52,134 bases of DNA, from assembly GCA_018335895.1 (NCBI GenBank), contig JAGXQU010000109.1:1-52134 (forward strand). Direction: 5' to 3'. Each line of letters starts with the position of its first letter. Positions within the stretch are counted from its first letter, which is position 1. Positions 9,174-18,764 of the stretch are shown piece by piece. The notes below the pieces were generated by a model. That model was not told the origin of the DNA. It made no database searches and saw only the letters and a program-made list of their open reading frames with translations. This DNA is from Hyphomicrobiales bacterium. GTDB taxonomy: Bacteria > Pseudomonadota > Alphaproteobacteria > Rhizobiales > Xanthobacteraceae. A program made the translations under genes and the position numbers.

Positions 9174-10340
9174 GTGATAAATGCGGCAAGAGCGGCGCGA
9201 GAAACTGAAATGCTGCAATTACCGGACCGTGATGGTTTGCTGCGCGGAAGAGTACTCGACCGCAACGACCTGTCCGAGCTCGTTACGGCTTGGGATGGTC
9301 TGTGCGCAAGGGCGGTTGAAAGCAATGTATACTACGCCCCGCGGTATGCCCTCGCGCTGACGAAGAATATTGATCTCGACGAGAGCCTTCGCTTCGCTAC
9401 GGTCTGGCGAGCGGAAAAACTTGTCGCGTTCTTGCCTTTCAAGCGTCCAAGAGTAGGCGCCGCATGCGCTTGGCAAACCGACTACACTTTCAGTTGCACT
9501 CCGCTGCTGGATCGCGATTGTCCGCTCGATGCAGCTATGGCGCTCATCGACTTACTCCGCGCTGTCCATGCAGGCGAATGGATCATTCCGACGGTAAACA
9601 TTGGCGGCCCGGCTTGCCGCGCAATTCTTGAAGCTCTCACGAACGAGAACCGGCCGAGCCGGATCGTGAATTCCTTCCGGCGTGCCGTGGTCGAACCCAC
9701 AGTTCGTTTCGATGAGCACATGACTCTTCACCTGCCGTCGAAGCGGCGTCGCGATCTCGCGCGCAGCCGGCGCAGGCTCGAAGAACTCGGAACCGTCGCG
9801 CATCATAGCTTTTGTTGCGGCGAAGACCTCGACCGCGCCGTGATGGATTTTCTAAGGATTGAGTCGAGCGGATGGAAGGGAAAGCGCGGCACGGCGCTGG
9901 CCTGTGATCCCGCGACACGCCAGTTTGCGATCGACGCTTTTACGGGAGACCGCGAGGCCTCCATTTGCCGCGCCGACGTACTGACGCTTGATAGCGTGCC
10001 GGTCGCGGTCGGACTGACCGTGTTCAGCGGCGATACCGGCTTTACCGTCAAGGGAGCCTACGACGAAACCTATCGCAGCTACTCGGTTGGACTGCTGCTA
10101 GAGGTCGAAGTGCTCCAAAGCTTCCTGAACGATCGCTGGGCGTCCCGGCTTGATGGCGCCACCAACGGTACTCACGTCGTCGATGGCTTATGGTCGAGCA
10201 CTGTAGAAGTCGGCGATCTGACGTTTAGCCTAGCCTCTCGGTACGCCGAACAGCGATTGTCTGTTCTGGCACTACTCAACCAGGCGAAACGGACGGTCAA
10301 GCGCGGCGCCAAAGCGCTGGCGGCCCGGGTTGCGGGCTGA
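9174..10340 (+). CDS. GNAT/FemAB-fold acyltransferase (CelD-like), second copy
   Basis: 388 residues if the GTG at 9174 is used; an ATG at 9210 gives 376 and is also plausible because neither has a strong ribosome site. The protein resembles the Acetyltransf_6/CelD family: RRRDLARSRRRLEELG lies mid-chain, followed by a GNAT-like strand region ADVLTLDSVPVAVGLTVFSG and then KGAYDETYRSYSVG, a typical substrate segment. It probably transfers an acyl or aminoacyl group to a glycan or lipid carrier. The stop lies just before or within the start region of the flippase gene, so coupling is likely. It is divergent from the ATP-grasp/acyltransferase operon and shares its family with the gene at 6382. 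Confidence 0.8.
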   Translation: MINAARAARETEMLQLPDRDGLLRGRVLDRNDLSELVTAWDGLCARAVESNVYYAPRYALALTKNIDLDESLRFATVWRAEKLVAFLPFKRPRVGAACAWQTDYTFSCTPLLDRDCPLDAAMALIDLLRAVHAGEWIIPTVNIGGPACRAILEALTNENRPSRIVNSFRRAVVEPTVRFDEHMTLHLPSKRRRDLARSRRRLEELGTVAHHSFCCGEDLDRAVMDFLRIESSGWKGKRGTALACDPATRQFAIDAFTGDREASICRADVLTLDSVPVAVGLTVFSGDTGFTVKGAYDETYRSYSVGLLLEVEVLQSFLNDRWASRLDGATNGTHVVDGLWSSTVEVGDLTFSLASRYAEQRLSVLALLNQAKRTVKRGAKALAARVAG

Positions 10341-10344
10341 GCTG

Positions 10345-11706
10345 ATGCCATCAGTGGTTACAAATGCGAGATTACGCGTGGGTCCCGTGATACCGCAGAT
10401 CGCGAGGCTGCTGACGAACAGTCATATCCTCGGCTGGCTCGACCAAGCGATCGTTTCAGCGACGAGCTTGTTGATTCTGGTCATGCTCGGGCGCTGGGCA
10501 GGACCCCACGAACTTGGCATCTATGCGATTGGCTTCTCCATCATCGCGTTACTGATGGCTGCGCAAGACTCGCTGATTACCAGACCGTATTCCATACAAT
10601 TGCATACGCCGTCCGGCAGCGCCGCGGAACATGCTTTCAGCGCCTTTATACTTGCAGTTTTGCTGTCGGCGGCGGCTGCGATCGCAACTGCGATGGTGGC
10701 GCTTCTGGCGTCGGCCCTGGGCACGACCGGCGATACAATTGAATTTGTCCTGGTGCTCGCCGCAGCCATTCCCTTCATCTTGATGCGCGAGTTTTTTAGA
10801 CGCTATGCATTTGCACATCTCGCTGTTGCCCAAGCTCTTGCCGTCGATTTGTGTGTTGCCGTTCCCCTGTTCGTTGTTGTCGCTGCGCTTGATGAGACTG
10901 GACGGTTATCCGCGTCCAATGTTTTCGCTGCCCTGGGAGTCGTCTGCGGCGTCACCGGCATCGGTTGGCTCTACCTGATGCGCGATCAATTCAGCGTAAA
11001 CTGGACGCAACTCCGTCCGGTACTGCGTCGAAGCTGGGAAATGGGAAAATGGTTCCTCTCGAGCCAGGTGGCCATTCAAGTTCAGGGATATGCAACACTC
11101 TGGATCACCCTTTTCCTGACCGGGACCATAGCGGCCGGAGTTTACACCGCATCCACGACGATCGTGGCTTTTGCGAACCCGTTGCTGTTTGGCTACTTCA
11201 ACGTGTTGCTCCCGAAACTTGCGTTGACGCTCAAGAAGGAAGGCGTTGTATCGGTTAGACGTCAAGCCTTGCTGGCCGCCTCGTTACTGGCGGGGATCAT
11301 GGGCGTTTTCACGCTGGTTATTTTCGTGTTCGGCGGCGCTGTGATGCAACTGTTGTTTCAGGGCGAGCACTATTCCGGTCATGGAGAATTGCTGACGGTG
11401 CTTGCGCTTGCTTCGCTTGCTGGCGCCGTTGGCGTACCGGCGTCTCTTGCTCTCTCAGCGGCGGGCCACGCAAGGAAGGTCGCTGGCATCACCGCTTTGA
11501 CCGTGGCGCTGCACGTTACATTGGTTGCCGTTCTGCTGCCCGTCTGGGGCTTGCTCGGCGCGGCCTACGGCATGCTGCTGGCGGAAGCGGTCGGCGGCGC
11601 CGGCCGCTGGATCGCATTTCTTTTGTATGCTGCCAACGGCGTCGGCGGGCGAGCCACGCCCACACCCGACCAACCGCAGTCGTCGCCTGGATCACCGAAA
11701 TGCTGA
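10345..11706 (+). CDS. Polysaccharide/lipid-linked oligosaccharide flippase (Wzx/MOP superfamily)
   Basis: Integral membrane protein of 453 residues from the ATG at 10345 (a TTG at 10330 would overlap the upstream stop). It has about 12 hydrophobic segments, for example AIVSATSLLILVMLGRWAG, IGFSIIALLMAAQDSL, and AFILAVLLSAAAAIATAMV, in the even spacing of Wzx/PST exporters. Such proteins move lipid-linked glycan units across the inner membrane. It overlaps the next gene by 7 bp and sits with acyltransferases and a kinase-like protein, so the unit probably makes and exports a modified surface glycan. No glycosyltransferase or polymerase is present in this immediate block. Confidence 0.85.
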   Translation: MPSVVTNARLRVGPVIPQIARLLTNSHILGWLDQAIVSATSLLILVMLGRWAGPHELGIYAIGFSIIALLMAAQDSLITRPYSIQLHTPSGSAAEHAFSAFILAVLLSAAAAIATAMVALLASALGTTGDTIEFVLVLAAAIPFILMREFFRRYAFAHLAVAQALAVDLCVAVPLFVVVAALDETGRLSASNVFAALGVVCGVTGIGWLYLMRDQFSVNWTQLRPVLRRSWEMGKWFLSSQVAIQVQGYATLWITLFLTGTIAAGVYTASTTIVAFANPLLFGYFNVLLPKLALTLKKEGVVSVRRQALLAASLLAGIMGVFTLVIFVFGGAVMQLLFQGEHYSGHGELLTVLALASLAGAVGVPASLALSAAGHARKVAGITALTVALHVTLVAVLLPVWGLLGAAYGMLLAEAVGGAGRWIAFLLYAANGVGGRATPTPDQPQSSPGSPKC

Positions 11707-13058
11707 ATGCCGTCAGATCAAACGAAACGCAGTCATCGCTCCGAGTTGCGCGGAATAGCGAACAGGAACGTATTCTGCTGAGCGTTTTCAGGTTGCTGGA
11801 AAATGCCGGCGTCGAGTACTGCGTACCCCACGGCTATGACGATTTTTCCTCGCCGATGAAATCCGACGTGGATTGCATCATCAGCGCAAACGTGTCGGAT
11901 CGCGCCTTGGAGGCGCTGTTGCTACGCAACAGCGAAGCGATCGGTGCCGAGCTCGTGCTCCGCCGGAACGCTTATTTTGTTCTTGCGAGCCGCGACGAGA
12001 ATGGAACGCACTCCTTCATCGCGCTCGACTTCAGCAGAAACTACGACGTTTGCGATCTGCCGCTTTATAGCGGCCGGGAACTGCTTCAAACGCGCCGGTC
12101 CGGAAACGTCCGAGTTCCGGCAAGCGATATTGAGTTTGGCGCGTATCTGGCCCGTTGTGTTGCCAAGCGCTCGCTGAATGAAGACCGCACCCGGCGATTA
12201 AGCGATTTGTATCAGCGTTCTCCGTTGGATTGCGCCCAGCAGGTGTCGCGCTTCTGGAGCGGCACAAGTGCGAAGCTCCTTGTTGCGGGCGCTGAATCCG
12301 GAGACTGGACTGCCGTATACGACAACCTTTCGAACATCGCCGCTGAACTGCGGCGAAAGGCGATCGGGCGTCATCCTGCACGATTTTTGGCGAACAAGAT
12401 TCTGGCGATCGCGCGCCGGGTAAAGCGCCTTCTCAATCCCGATGGCTTGAGTGTCGCCTTTCTCGGTCCTGATGGTGCCGGAAAATCCTCCGTTATCGCG
12501 ACGCTGCCTTCGTCACTGGACTTCGTATTTCCGCGTGTCAGCGAACTTGGGTTTGCACCGGGCCTGCTAAGTTTCATGCGCCGCGGCAGTCGATCCACCA
12601 GTGAGCCTCACGGACTCCAACCGCGCTCGCCGCTGATTTCGCTGGCCCGCGTGGCATACTGGATATCGTACTACATTCTTAGCTGGCCCGCGCTTCGCTT
12701 CGCCCTAGCACGATCGACGCTGGTGCTTTACGACCGGCATTTCGTGGATATTTTGGTCGATCAAAGGCGGTATCGTTACGGCGGGCCGCTGTGGCTCCTG
12801 CGGCTGGCGTGGCGCTGTATTCCGAAACCTGATCTCATTATCCTGCTCGACGCGCCGGCTGAGGTCTTGCAAGCGCGGAAGCAGGAAGTTCCGATGGAGG
12901 TGTCTGCGCGTCAGCGCCAGGCCTACCTGACCCTGATTCATACGCTACCGAATGGGCGTGTCGTGGATTCGTCCCAGAGCTCCGAGGATGTAATCAATGA
13001 CATTGTAGAGATAATCCTCCGCCGCACCCGGCCAGGATATCACGCATCGACGCGCTAG
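11700..13058 (+). CDS. Nucleotidyltransferase-like / thymidylate-kinase-like P-loop fusion protein
   Basis: 452-residue two-part protein. The N-terminal half (about 20-150) resembles a minimal nucleotidyltransferase fold: YCVPHGYDDFSSPMKSDVDC has the spaced acidic pair SDVD. The C-terminal part (about 250-450) is a P-loop kinase with Walker A FLGPDGAGKSSVI, a DRHF motif in VLYDRHFVDILVD like the DRY/DRH of thymidylate kinases, and the strand LIILLDAPAEVLQARK. It therefore may phosphorylate a nucleotide or sugar, or act as a regulatory NTPase in glycan assembly; similar proteins occur in polysaccharide loci without assigned reactions. It overlaps the flippase gene by 7 bp. No membrane segment is visible. 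Confidence 0.75.
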   Translation: MLNAVRSNETQSSLRVARNSEQERILLSVFRLLENAGVEYCVPHGYDDFSSPMKSDVDCIISANVSDRALEALLLRNSEAIGAELVLRRNAYFVLASRDENGTHSFIALDFSRNYDVCDLPLYSGRELLQTRRSGNVRVPASDIEFGAYLARCVAKRSLNEDRTRRLSDLYQRSPLDCAQQVSRFWSGTSAKLLVAGAESGDWTAVYDNLSNIAAELRRKAIGRHPARFLANKILAIARRVKRLLNPDGLSVAFLGPDGAGKSSVIATLPSSLDFVFPRVSELGFAPGLLSFMRRGSRSTSEPHGLQPRSPLISLARVAYWISYYILSWPALRFALARSTLVLYDRHFVDILVDQRRYRYGGPLWLLRLAWRCIPKPDLIILLDAPAEVLQARKQEVPMEVSARQRQAYLTLIHTLPNGRVVDSSQSSEDVINDIVEIILRRTRPGYHASTR

Positions 13059-13146
13059 CTATCTGACAATCCCATTGAGAGTTCTTCTCTTCCGCTGTTG
13101 CGCCCGTTCGCCGGCGCTCACTTCGGCTAATCGCTGGCGGCTCGCA

Positions 13147-15984
13147 CTACACCGACTCAGCCTTCTTTGCGTCCAGAACGGTTCTAACCGCTCTCGACAG
13201 CTGAACGCGTCGAAATGGCTTACCGATAAAATTCATGCCTTCTGGCATGGAGCCATCACTGTCAGAGAGAACGCCGGATGTGTATCCGGACATGAAGAGA
13301 ATCCTCAGTTCAGGATCTTCTTTTAACAGTGTCCTCGCGAGATCCCGGCCATTCATTTCGCCCGCCATCACGACATCGGTCAGCAGCAAATTGGGCCGGG
13401 CTTCGTGAAACAGCGCAAGAGCCTCCGCGCCGTTAGCCGCCGAATAAACCTTGTATCCTAACAACGACAGTTGGCGCTCCGTGTTCTCACGAACGCTGGG
13501 TTCGTCCTCCACCAGCAGTATGGTTTCCGTTCCGGCCGGAAAATCGTACTCGTTGTCTTCGTCCAGGCGCATAACCGCACCGCCAGCAGCAGGAGGGAAG
13601 AACAATTTGACGGACGTACCAACTCCCGGCTCCGAATAAATGGAGACATGTCCTCCCGATTGCTTGACGAAGCCGTACACCATACTCAAGCCTAGGCCTG
13701 TCCCCTTGCCGGTTGCCTTCGTCGTAAAGAATGGCTCGAACACGCGGTTCAGAGTTTCGGAATCCATTCCGCAGCCGTTATCGCTGATGGCAAGCATCAA
13801 AAAATTGCCGCTCCTCACACTGGGATCGACAGAGGCGACTTCATCATCGAAGCTCACTTTGGCGGTTTCAATCCGTATCGTCCCACTCGTACCGATCGCG
13901 TCACGTGCGTTGACGATCAGGTTCAGGATCGCGGTTTCAAGTTGACCGCGATCAATCTTGATTGTCCACGGATTCTCGGTCAGGTCGAGAGCGACACGTA
14001 TCTGCTCGCCTGACGTCACCGTGATCAAGTTCATCATCTCGCTGACAAGAATATTGACGTCCGTGACTTCTGCGGAAAGCGCCTGCCGGCGGCCGAACGC
14101 CAGCAGCCGCTGCGTCAGCACTGCACTACGGTCCGCGGCGTCTAAAGTCGCTTTCGCTAAAGGCAATAGCCTGGGCTGGTCCTGAAGCATCTCGCTAAGG
14201 AGTTCGGCGTTGCCGAGAATTACAGTCAAAAGATTGTTGTAATCGTGCGCAAGGCCGCCGGTGAGACGTCCAATCGCTTCCATCTTCTGGGAGTGCCGCA
14301 ATTCCTGCTCGAGCTTCACCCGCTCCGTCATATCGTGTCCGATAAAGAAGTGCTGCCGCTCCTCTTCAACCCACATTCCGGTCCAGGAAAGTTCGACAAC
14401 CCGCCCGTTCTTGTGATGGTATCGGGAGATGAAGTCGCGCGAAATTTCGCCGCGACGGGCAAGCCGCATTTCATTGCGGGTCGATTCGAGATCTTCGCTA
14501 TAAATGAAGTCCGAAGCGTTCCGGCCCTCCACTTCGGACGGCAGGTAACCAAGAATTGCCGTGACGCTAGGGCTCACTCGAATTAAATTTCCTCTCGAGT
14601 CCGTAACAAGGATCAGATCGATCGACTTTTCGAATATTCGAAAATTGATCGTTTGCATCGCTTTTGACTCAGAGATATCGAGCGAAATCGAGCCTACTCC
14701 TTCCACCTTCTGATCACTGTCGAGCAAGGGGAACTTTGTGCTTAGATAGATTCGCGGTTCATCCGACTTGACGTCATTCTGAACAACCTCACCGGTTTCC
14801 ATTACCTTATCATCGATTGCGGTCAGTTCGTCCGCGTATCTCGCAGGCAACAGGTCATGCAACTTTTTTCCGACGACGTTTCGGAGGGACTTCCCTACCC
14901 GCCGAAGAAATTCCTTGTTCGCATAGGAAATGCGGCCGGCGCGGTCCTTCACCGTTACAGTCACCGGGGCATAGTCGAGAATGTCCCTGAATCTACGCGC
15001 CTGAGAAATGTATTTCTCGGCAGCATGCAAACGCGCGCTGAACAGCCGATTGACCAGGAGAGAAACCAACAATATTGCGGCGAACCCCAGCGACAGCGCA
15101 ACGCTGGAACGTATCGCACTTCCAGTCCAACGGCTTAGCACTTCGGTTTCGTTTAGCGACACAGCGATTCGAACGGAGGGAATCCCCATCTGCTGGATCG
15201 ACGTAATAAAATTCTCGCCACCGGGACTAAGTGGACCCACATGAGAATGCTGGGAACCGGAAACGGCCGGAAGAGAAAGCAAAGGATGATCTGCCGGTAA
15301 CATTCCCATTTGTTCGGATGGCAGACGCAGCAGAACATGGCCGTCTGGGTGCACTATCCAGATGATTCCATTTTTGCCGACGTCCAGTGATCGGAACATC
15401 TCGCGCACGCGCTCGAATTCCAGGGTGGCAACAACAGCTCCACCGAAAGCGCCTTGGGATGAAACGATGCGGCGCCCGAATGGAATAAGCGTAAGAGAAG
15501 TAATCCTGCTCGCGATCGGGGCATCAGCAACGAAATCCGTTGTATTGTCGGCCAGAAGTGCTCGCAGCAGCGGTCTGTCGGCTCTGTTTTCGCCGATAAT
15601 TTGCGAAAGCGTCGAATGCGTTATCGTCCCTTTGTCGTCCAAGATCGTCAAAGAGCCGACGCCGCGGAGAGACTGCAAGGATTGCTGCAAAAGAACCGTA
15701 AGTGTGGGGGAATTATTCTCCGGCTTTAAATCCGCAGCGAAGAGGCTAATGCGAAGAAGTTCGCGATCGATGGATTCTACGGTCCGGCTGAATATTTCCC
15801 GGACCAAAATGGCGCGATTGTTGGAATGCTGACTAGCTGTCTGGATGATTTCGTTGCGCTCTATCCAAAGCCCTGTCACGCGCGCCGCGAGAAGTGTGCC
15901 GAATGCGGCGAATAGAGAGATTATGATCAGATTGCGAATGCGCCGAATGGACTTCGTCGCATCGTGGTCGATGTCTGAGTGCAT
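13147..15984 (-). CDS. Membrane hybrid sensor histidine kinase (PAS-PAS-HisKA-HATPase-REC)
   Basis: 945 residues from the ATG at 15984; an upstream extension to 16131 lacks coding character. Order: first membrane segment (about 15-37, LIIISLFAAFGTLLAARV), a long periplasmic double-Cache-like sensor to about residue 270, second membrane segment (VALSLGFAAILLVSLLV), two PAS domains, HisKA with phospho-acceptor His in GGLAHDYNNLL, HATPase (ISDNGCGMD and GTGLGLSMVYGFV), and a C-terminal receiver (LLVEDEPSV, LLTDVVM with the acceptor Asp, FMSGYTSG). It belongs to the GGxAHDxNN kinase group with its own receiver. It is divergent from the REC-EAL gene, so it may feed c-di-GMP control. The ligand is unknown. 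Confidence 0.92.
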   Translation of the reverse strand: MHSDIDHDATKSIRRIRNLIIISLFAAFGTLLAARVTGLWIERNEIIQTASQHSNNRAILVREIFSRTVESIDRELLRISLFAADLKPENNSPTLTVLLQQSLQSLRGVGSLTILDDKGTITHSTLSQIIGENRADRPLLRALLADNTTDFVADAPIASRITSLTLIPFGRRIVSSQGAFGGAVVATLEFERVREMFRSLDVGKNGIIWIVHPDGHVLLRLPSEQMGMLPADHPLLSLPAVSGSQHSHVGPLSPGGENFITSIQQMGIPSVRIAVSLNETEVLSRWTGSAIRSSVALSLGFAAILLVSLLVNRLFSARLHAAEKYISQARRFRDILDYAPVTVTVKDRAGRISYANKEFLRRVGKSLRNVVGKKLHDLLPARYADELTAIDDKVMETGEVVQNDVKSDEPRIYLSTKFPLLDSDQKVEGVGSISLDISESKAMQTINFRIFEKSIDLILVTDSRGNLIRVSPSVTAILGYLPSEVEGRNASDFIYSEDLESTRNEMRLARRGEISRDFISRYHHKNGRVVELSWTGMWVEEERQHFFIGHDMTERVKLEQELRHSQKMEAIGRLTGGLAHDYNNLLTVILGNAELLSEMLQDQPRLLPLAKATLDAADRSAVLTQRLLAFGRRQALSAEVTDVNILVSEMMNLITVTSGEQIRVALDLTENPWTIKIDRGQLETAILNLIVNARDAIGTSGTIRIETAKVSFDDEVASVDPSVRSGNFLMLAISDNGCGMDSETLNRVFEPFFTTKATGKGTGLGLSMVYGFVKQSGGHVSIYSEPGVGTSVKLFFPPAAGGAVMRLDEDNEYDFPAGTETILLVEDEPSVRENTERQLSLLGYKVYSAANGAEALALFHEARPNLLLTDVVMAGEMNGRDLARTLLKEDPELRILFMSGYTSGVLSDSDGSMPEGMNFIGKPFRRVQLSRAVRTVLDAKKAESV

Positions 15985-16142
15985 GAGAAATCCCTGCCCG
16001 CTCGCCGCAAGACTTATCTGCTTATATTCACCTACGATTAGGACTTCGTTAACAATCGCAACTATCAGTTTTTGCGCCAATCGCGGAAAATTAACTGCGG
16101 TTATGCAACTTGACGCTGTAACGAAACCCATCGAGCGTCGTC

Positions 16143-17429
16143 ATGGCAGCCGATCAGAATTTGCGCACCCAATCGCAGGCACCCTTGCCGTTGGTAGGTG
16201 GTCCGGCGATTGCGCCGCAGTCAGCCGGCCAAGCCGGGATTTCGTTCAGCTGCTTCATCATCGATGATGAGGAGGCGATTCAGGACCTCATCGAAGGCGC
16301 TCTTCGGCCGCTAAACTGTGAAATTCAGCGGTTCAAGAATGCAAAAGGCGCACTCGCAGCCGCGGCCCGCCAGCAACCCGACTTCATCTTTCTGGACGCC
16401 TCGCTTGAAGGATCCGACGCGGTAGAAGTCATCCGCGGATTAGGCGCCATGCAGTTCAGGGGGAAGGTTCAGCTGGTAAGCGGTAGCGACCTTCCGATTC
16501 TGCGCGATCTTGAGCAGGTCGGTGAGAGGCATTCGCTATGGATGCTCCCTGCCCTACAGAAGCCGTTTCGAATAAATGCAATTAGACAGCTTGTTCAAGA
16601 CAATATTTCGAATTCTGATCCGCGAGGCACGGCGAGTTCCGATAAGCCCCCGGACGTTTCATACAAGAAGCTCCGTCTCGCCGACGTTTTGCAGAACAAC
16701 TGGTTTCAGCTCTGGTACCAGCCAAAAATCGATCTTCAAAAAATGCAGCCCGTCGGAGCGGAAGGACTGGCTCGCTGCGTGCACCCAATTTTGGGGGTGG
16801 TTAGGCCTGAAGCATTTCTGGCCGGCGAAGATGAGACCACTCTTGCCAAGCTTGCCGAGCGCGCACTGATCCAATCCCTTTATGACTGGCCTCTGTTCGG
16901 CGCCCTCGGAATTCCTTTCAAGCTAACCATCAACTGCTCGGTCGAATCGCTTTCGCGAGTTCCTATTGCAAAAATAGTACGCGAGTTGAGGCCCAAGCAA
17001 GGCAACTGGCCTGGGATGATCATTGAGATCACTGAAGACCAGGCGATCAAGGACATTGGCGCCATCCACGAGATTGCCACGCAATTAAAGCTGTACGGCG
17101 TCTCGATCGCTATTGACGACTTTGGCGCAGGATATTCTCACCTGGCGCGGCTAAAGGAATTGCCCTTCGCAGAACTTAAGATCGACAAGAGCCTAATCCA
17201 GAACTGCGACAAGAACGAACATACTAGTTCATTGTGCCGAACAGCAATCGAGCTCGCACATAAGTTCAATAGTTCTGCGGTGGCCGAGGGTGTCGAAAGG
17301 GTAGAAGAAGTTCGCGCCCTGCATCAAATGGGCTGCGACATGGCGCAGGGTTATCTGTTTGCGCATGCAACGCCGCGCGACAAGCTGATTCAGTCAATGC
17401 AGAAGCGCTTAGCAGCGAAGGCAAAATAG
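16143..17429 (+). CDS. REC-EAL c-di-GMP phosphodiesterase
   Basis: 428 residues. The N-terminal receiver domain (about 38-160) has the acidic pair in FIIDDEEAI (as CFIIDDEEA) and the phospho-acceptor Asp in DFIFLDASLEG. The C-terminal EAL domain (about 180-425) keeps most catalytic signatures: EGLARC in place of EAL, INCSVESLS, IIEITEDQA, AIDDFGAGYSHLARL, LKIDKSLI, AEGVERVEE and AQGYLFAH. It should hydrolyse c-di-GMP in response to phosphorylation. It lies between a hybrid kinase and a NosP-like/NahK-like pair, so either kinase could act on its receiver. The 158-bp upstream gap has no obvious promoter motif. Confidence 0.92.
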   Translation: MAADQNLRTQSQAPLPLVGGPAIAPQSAGQAGISFSCFIIDDEEAIQDLIEGALRPLNCEIQRFKNAKGALAAAARQQPDFIFLDASLEGSDAVEVIRGLGAMQFRGKVQLVSGSDLPILRDLEQVGERHSLWMLPALQKPFRINAIRQLVQDNISNSDPRGTASSDKPPDVSYKKLRLADVLQNNWFQLWYQPKIDLQKMQPVGAEGLARCVHPILGVVRPEAFLAGEDETTLAKLAERALIQSLYDWPLFGALGIPFKLTINCSVESLSRVPIAKIVRELRPKQGNWPGMIIEITEDQAIKDIGAIHEIATQLKLYGVSIAIDDFGAGYSHLARLKELPFAELKIDKSLIQNCDKNEHTSSLCRTAIELAHKFNSSAVAEGVERVEEVRALHQMGCDMAQGYLFAHATPRDKLIQSMQKRLAAKAK

Positions 17430-17619
17430 GCCGCGGAGAGGTGACGTGAAATCCATTGCAAGTGCAGAATACTAGTCCGAATACTTTGATCGATCCCCTA
17501 AAGAATTAATTAAGTAATCTCGAATTTCCGCAACGGCATTAAATAGAAATCGATCGTTCAGCCGTCATACTACTCCCTCGGGCAACGCCAGTTTGCCGAT
17601 GTTAGGGAGATGACAAACC

Positions 17620-18762
17620 GTGCACGTTACAGCCTTATCGTGGAAAAGTGAGCTCGGCTGGGGCTTCAAGCCGGAAACCAACGCCGACCTAGTGCTCTAT
17701 TTTGGTTCGCGTGAGCTCATCGCAGATGGCGCCCGCTACAACGAACTTCAGGAAAGATTTCCCGCTGCGCATATCGTAGGCTGCAGCACGGGTGGGCAGA
17801 TTCAGAACAACGACGTTTCTGATGACGAGATCGCGGCAGTTGCGCTGAGCTTCCACTCGACGAAGGTCCGTGTTGCCACCCAAATCGTCACCGCCGCCGA
17901 CCACTCGCGCGCCTGCGGCGAGGCTGTCGGACGCGAATTGGCCGATGAATCGCTCGCCGGAGTGTTCATTCTTTCCGACGGCTTGAACGTAAACGGAAGC
18001 GAACTGGTCGCCGGCATAACCAGCGCGATTGGCCGCGACATCTCGTTGAGCGGCGGTCTTGCCGGCGACGGCTCCTTGTTTTCCGAGACGCTGGTTGGCG
18101 GCAATTCTGCGCCCCGCAGCCACGTCGTCGTCGGAATCGGTTTTTACGGAAATACGATCCGCTTCGGTCATGGCAGCGCAGGCGGCTGGGACGTGTTCGG
18201 ACCTCGCCGCACAATAACGCGCTCCACCGGCAATATTCTGTTTGATCTCGACGGCTTGCCGGCGCTTGATCTCTACGAGCGCTACCTTGGAGACGAGGCA
18301 AAAGGCTTGCCGGGTACGGCACTCCTATTCCCTTTGCAGATCAGCGATCCGACCAACCCGGACACCACGCTCGTCCGGACAATCCTTGCGGTCGATCGTG
18401 AAAAGCGATCGATGACTTTCGCCGGCGATATGCCTAACGGGTGGACCGCGCAGCTGATGCGTGGAAGCTTTGCACACCTTGCCGCGGGAGCGGCCGATGC
18501 CGCAAAGCAGGCAACCGGCAGCACCGGCGAAGTTTCCGAAAATCAGGGCCTCGCCCTGCTCGTCAGCTGTATCGGACGCCGTCTCCTCATGGGACAGCAT
18601 ATTGTCGATGAGGTCGAGGCCGCCGGCGCCGTACTCGGCAACAAGATGGCACGGATCGGCTTCTACTCTTATGGTGAAATCGCGCCCCACGCATTGTCGG
18701 GGTTCTGCGATCTGCACAATCAAACAATGACCGTAACGACGATAACGGAAGCCGCAGCGTAA
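17620..18762 (+). CDS. FIST-domain sensor protein (NosP-like)
   Basis: 380-residue cytoplasmic protein made of FIST N (about 25-220) and FIST C (about 225-365) domains. Recognisable pieces are HIVGCSTGGQIQ, VFILSDGLNVNGSELVAG, SGGLAGDGSLF, HVVVGIGFYGNTIRFGHGS and GFYSYGEIAPHALSGFCDLH, all typical of the family. In Pseudomonas and relatives NosP is a heme FIST protein that senses nitric oxide and controls the co-encoded kinase NahK. Here the kinase gene follows after 2 bp and has the NahK-type N-terminus, so a NosP role is inferred; the heme ligand cannot be assigned by eye. GTG start, preceded by AGGGAG with long spacing. A 190-bp AT-rich gap precedes it. Confidence 0.85.
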   Translation: MHVTALSWKSELGWGFKPETNADLVLYFGSRELIADGARYNELQERFPAAHIVGCSTGGQIQNNDVSDDEIAAVALSFHSTKVRVATQIVTAADHSRACGEAVGRELADESLAGVFILSDGLNVNGSELVAGITSAIGRDISLSGGLAGDGSLFSETLVGGNSAPRSHVVVGIGFYGNTIRFGHGSAGGWDVFGPRRTITRSTGNILFDLDGLPALDLYERYLGDEAKGLPGTALLFPLQISDPTNPDTTLVRTILAVDREKRSMTFAGDMPNGWTAQLMRGSFAHLAAGAADAAKQATGSTGEVSENQGLALLVSCIGRRLLMGQHIVDEVEAAGAVLGNKMARIGFYSYGEIAPHALSGFCDLHNQTMTVTTITEAAA

Positions 18763-18764
18763 AC

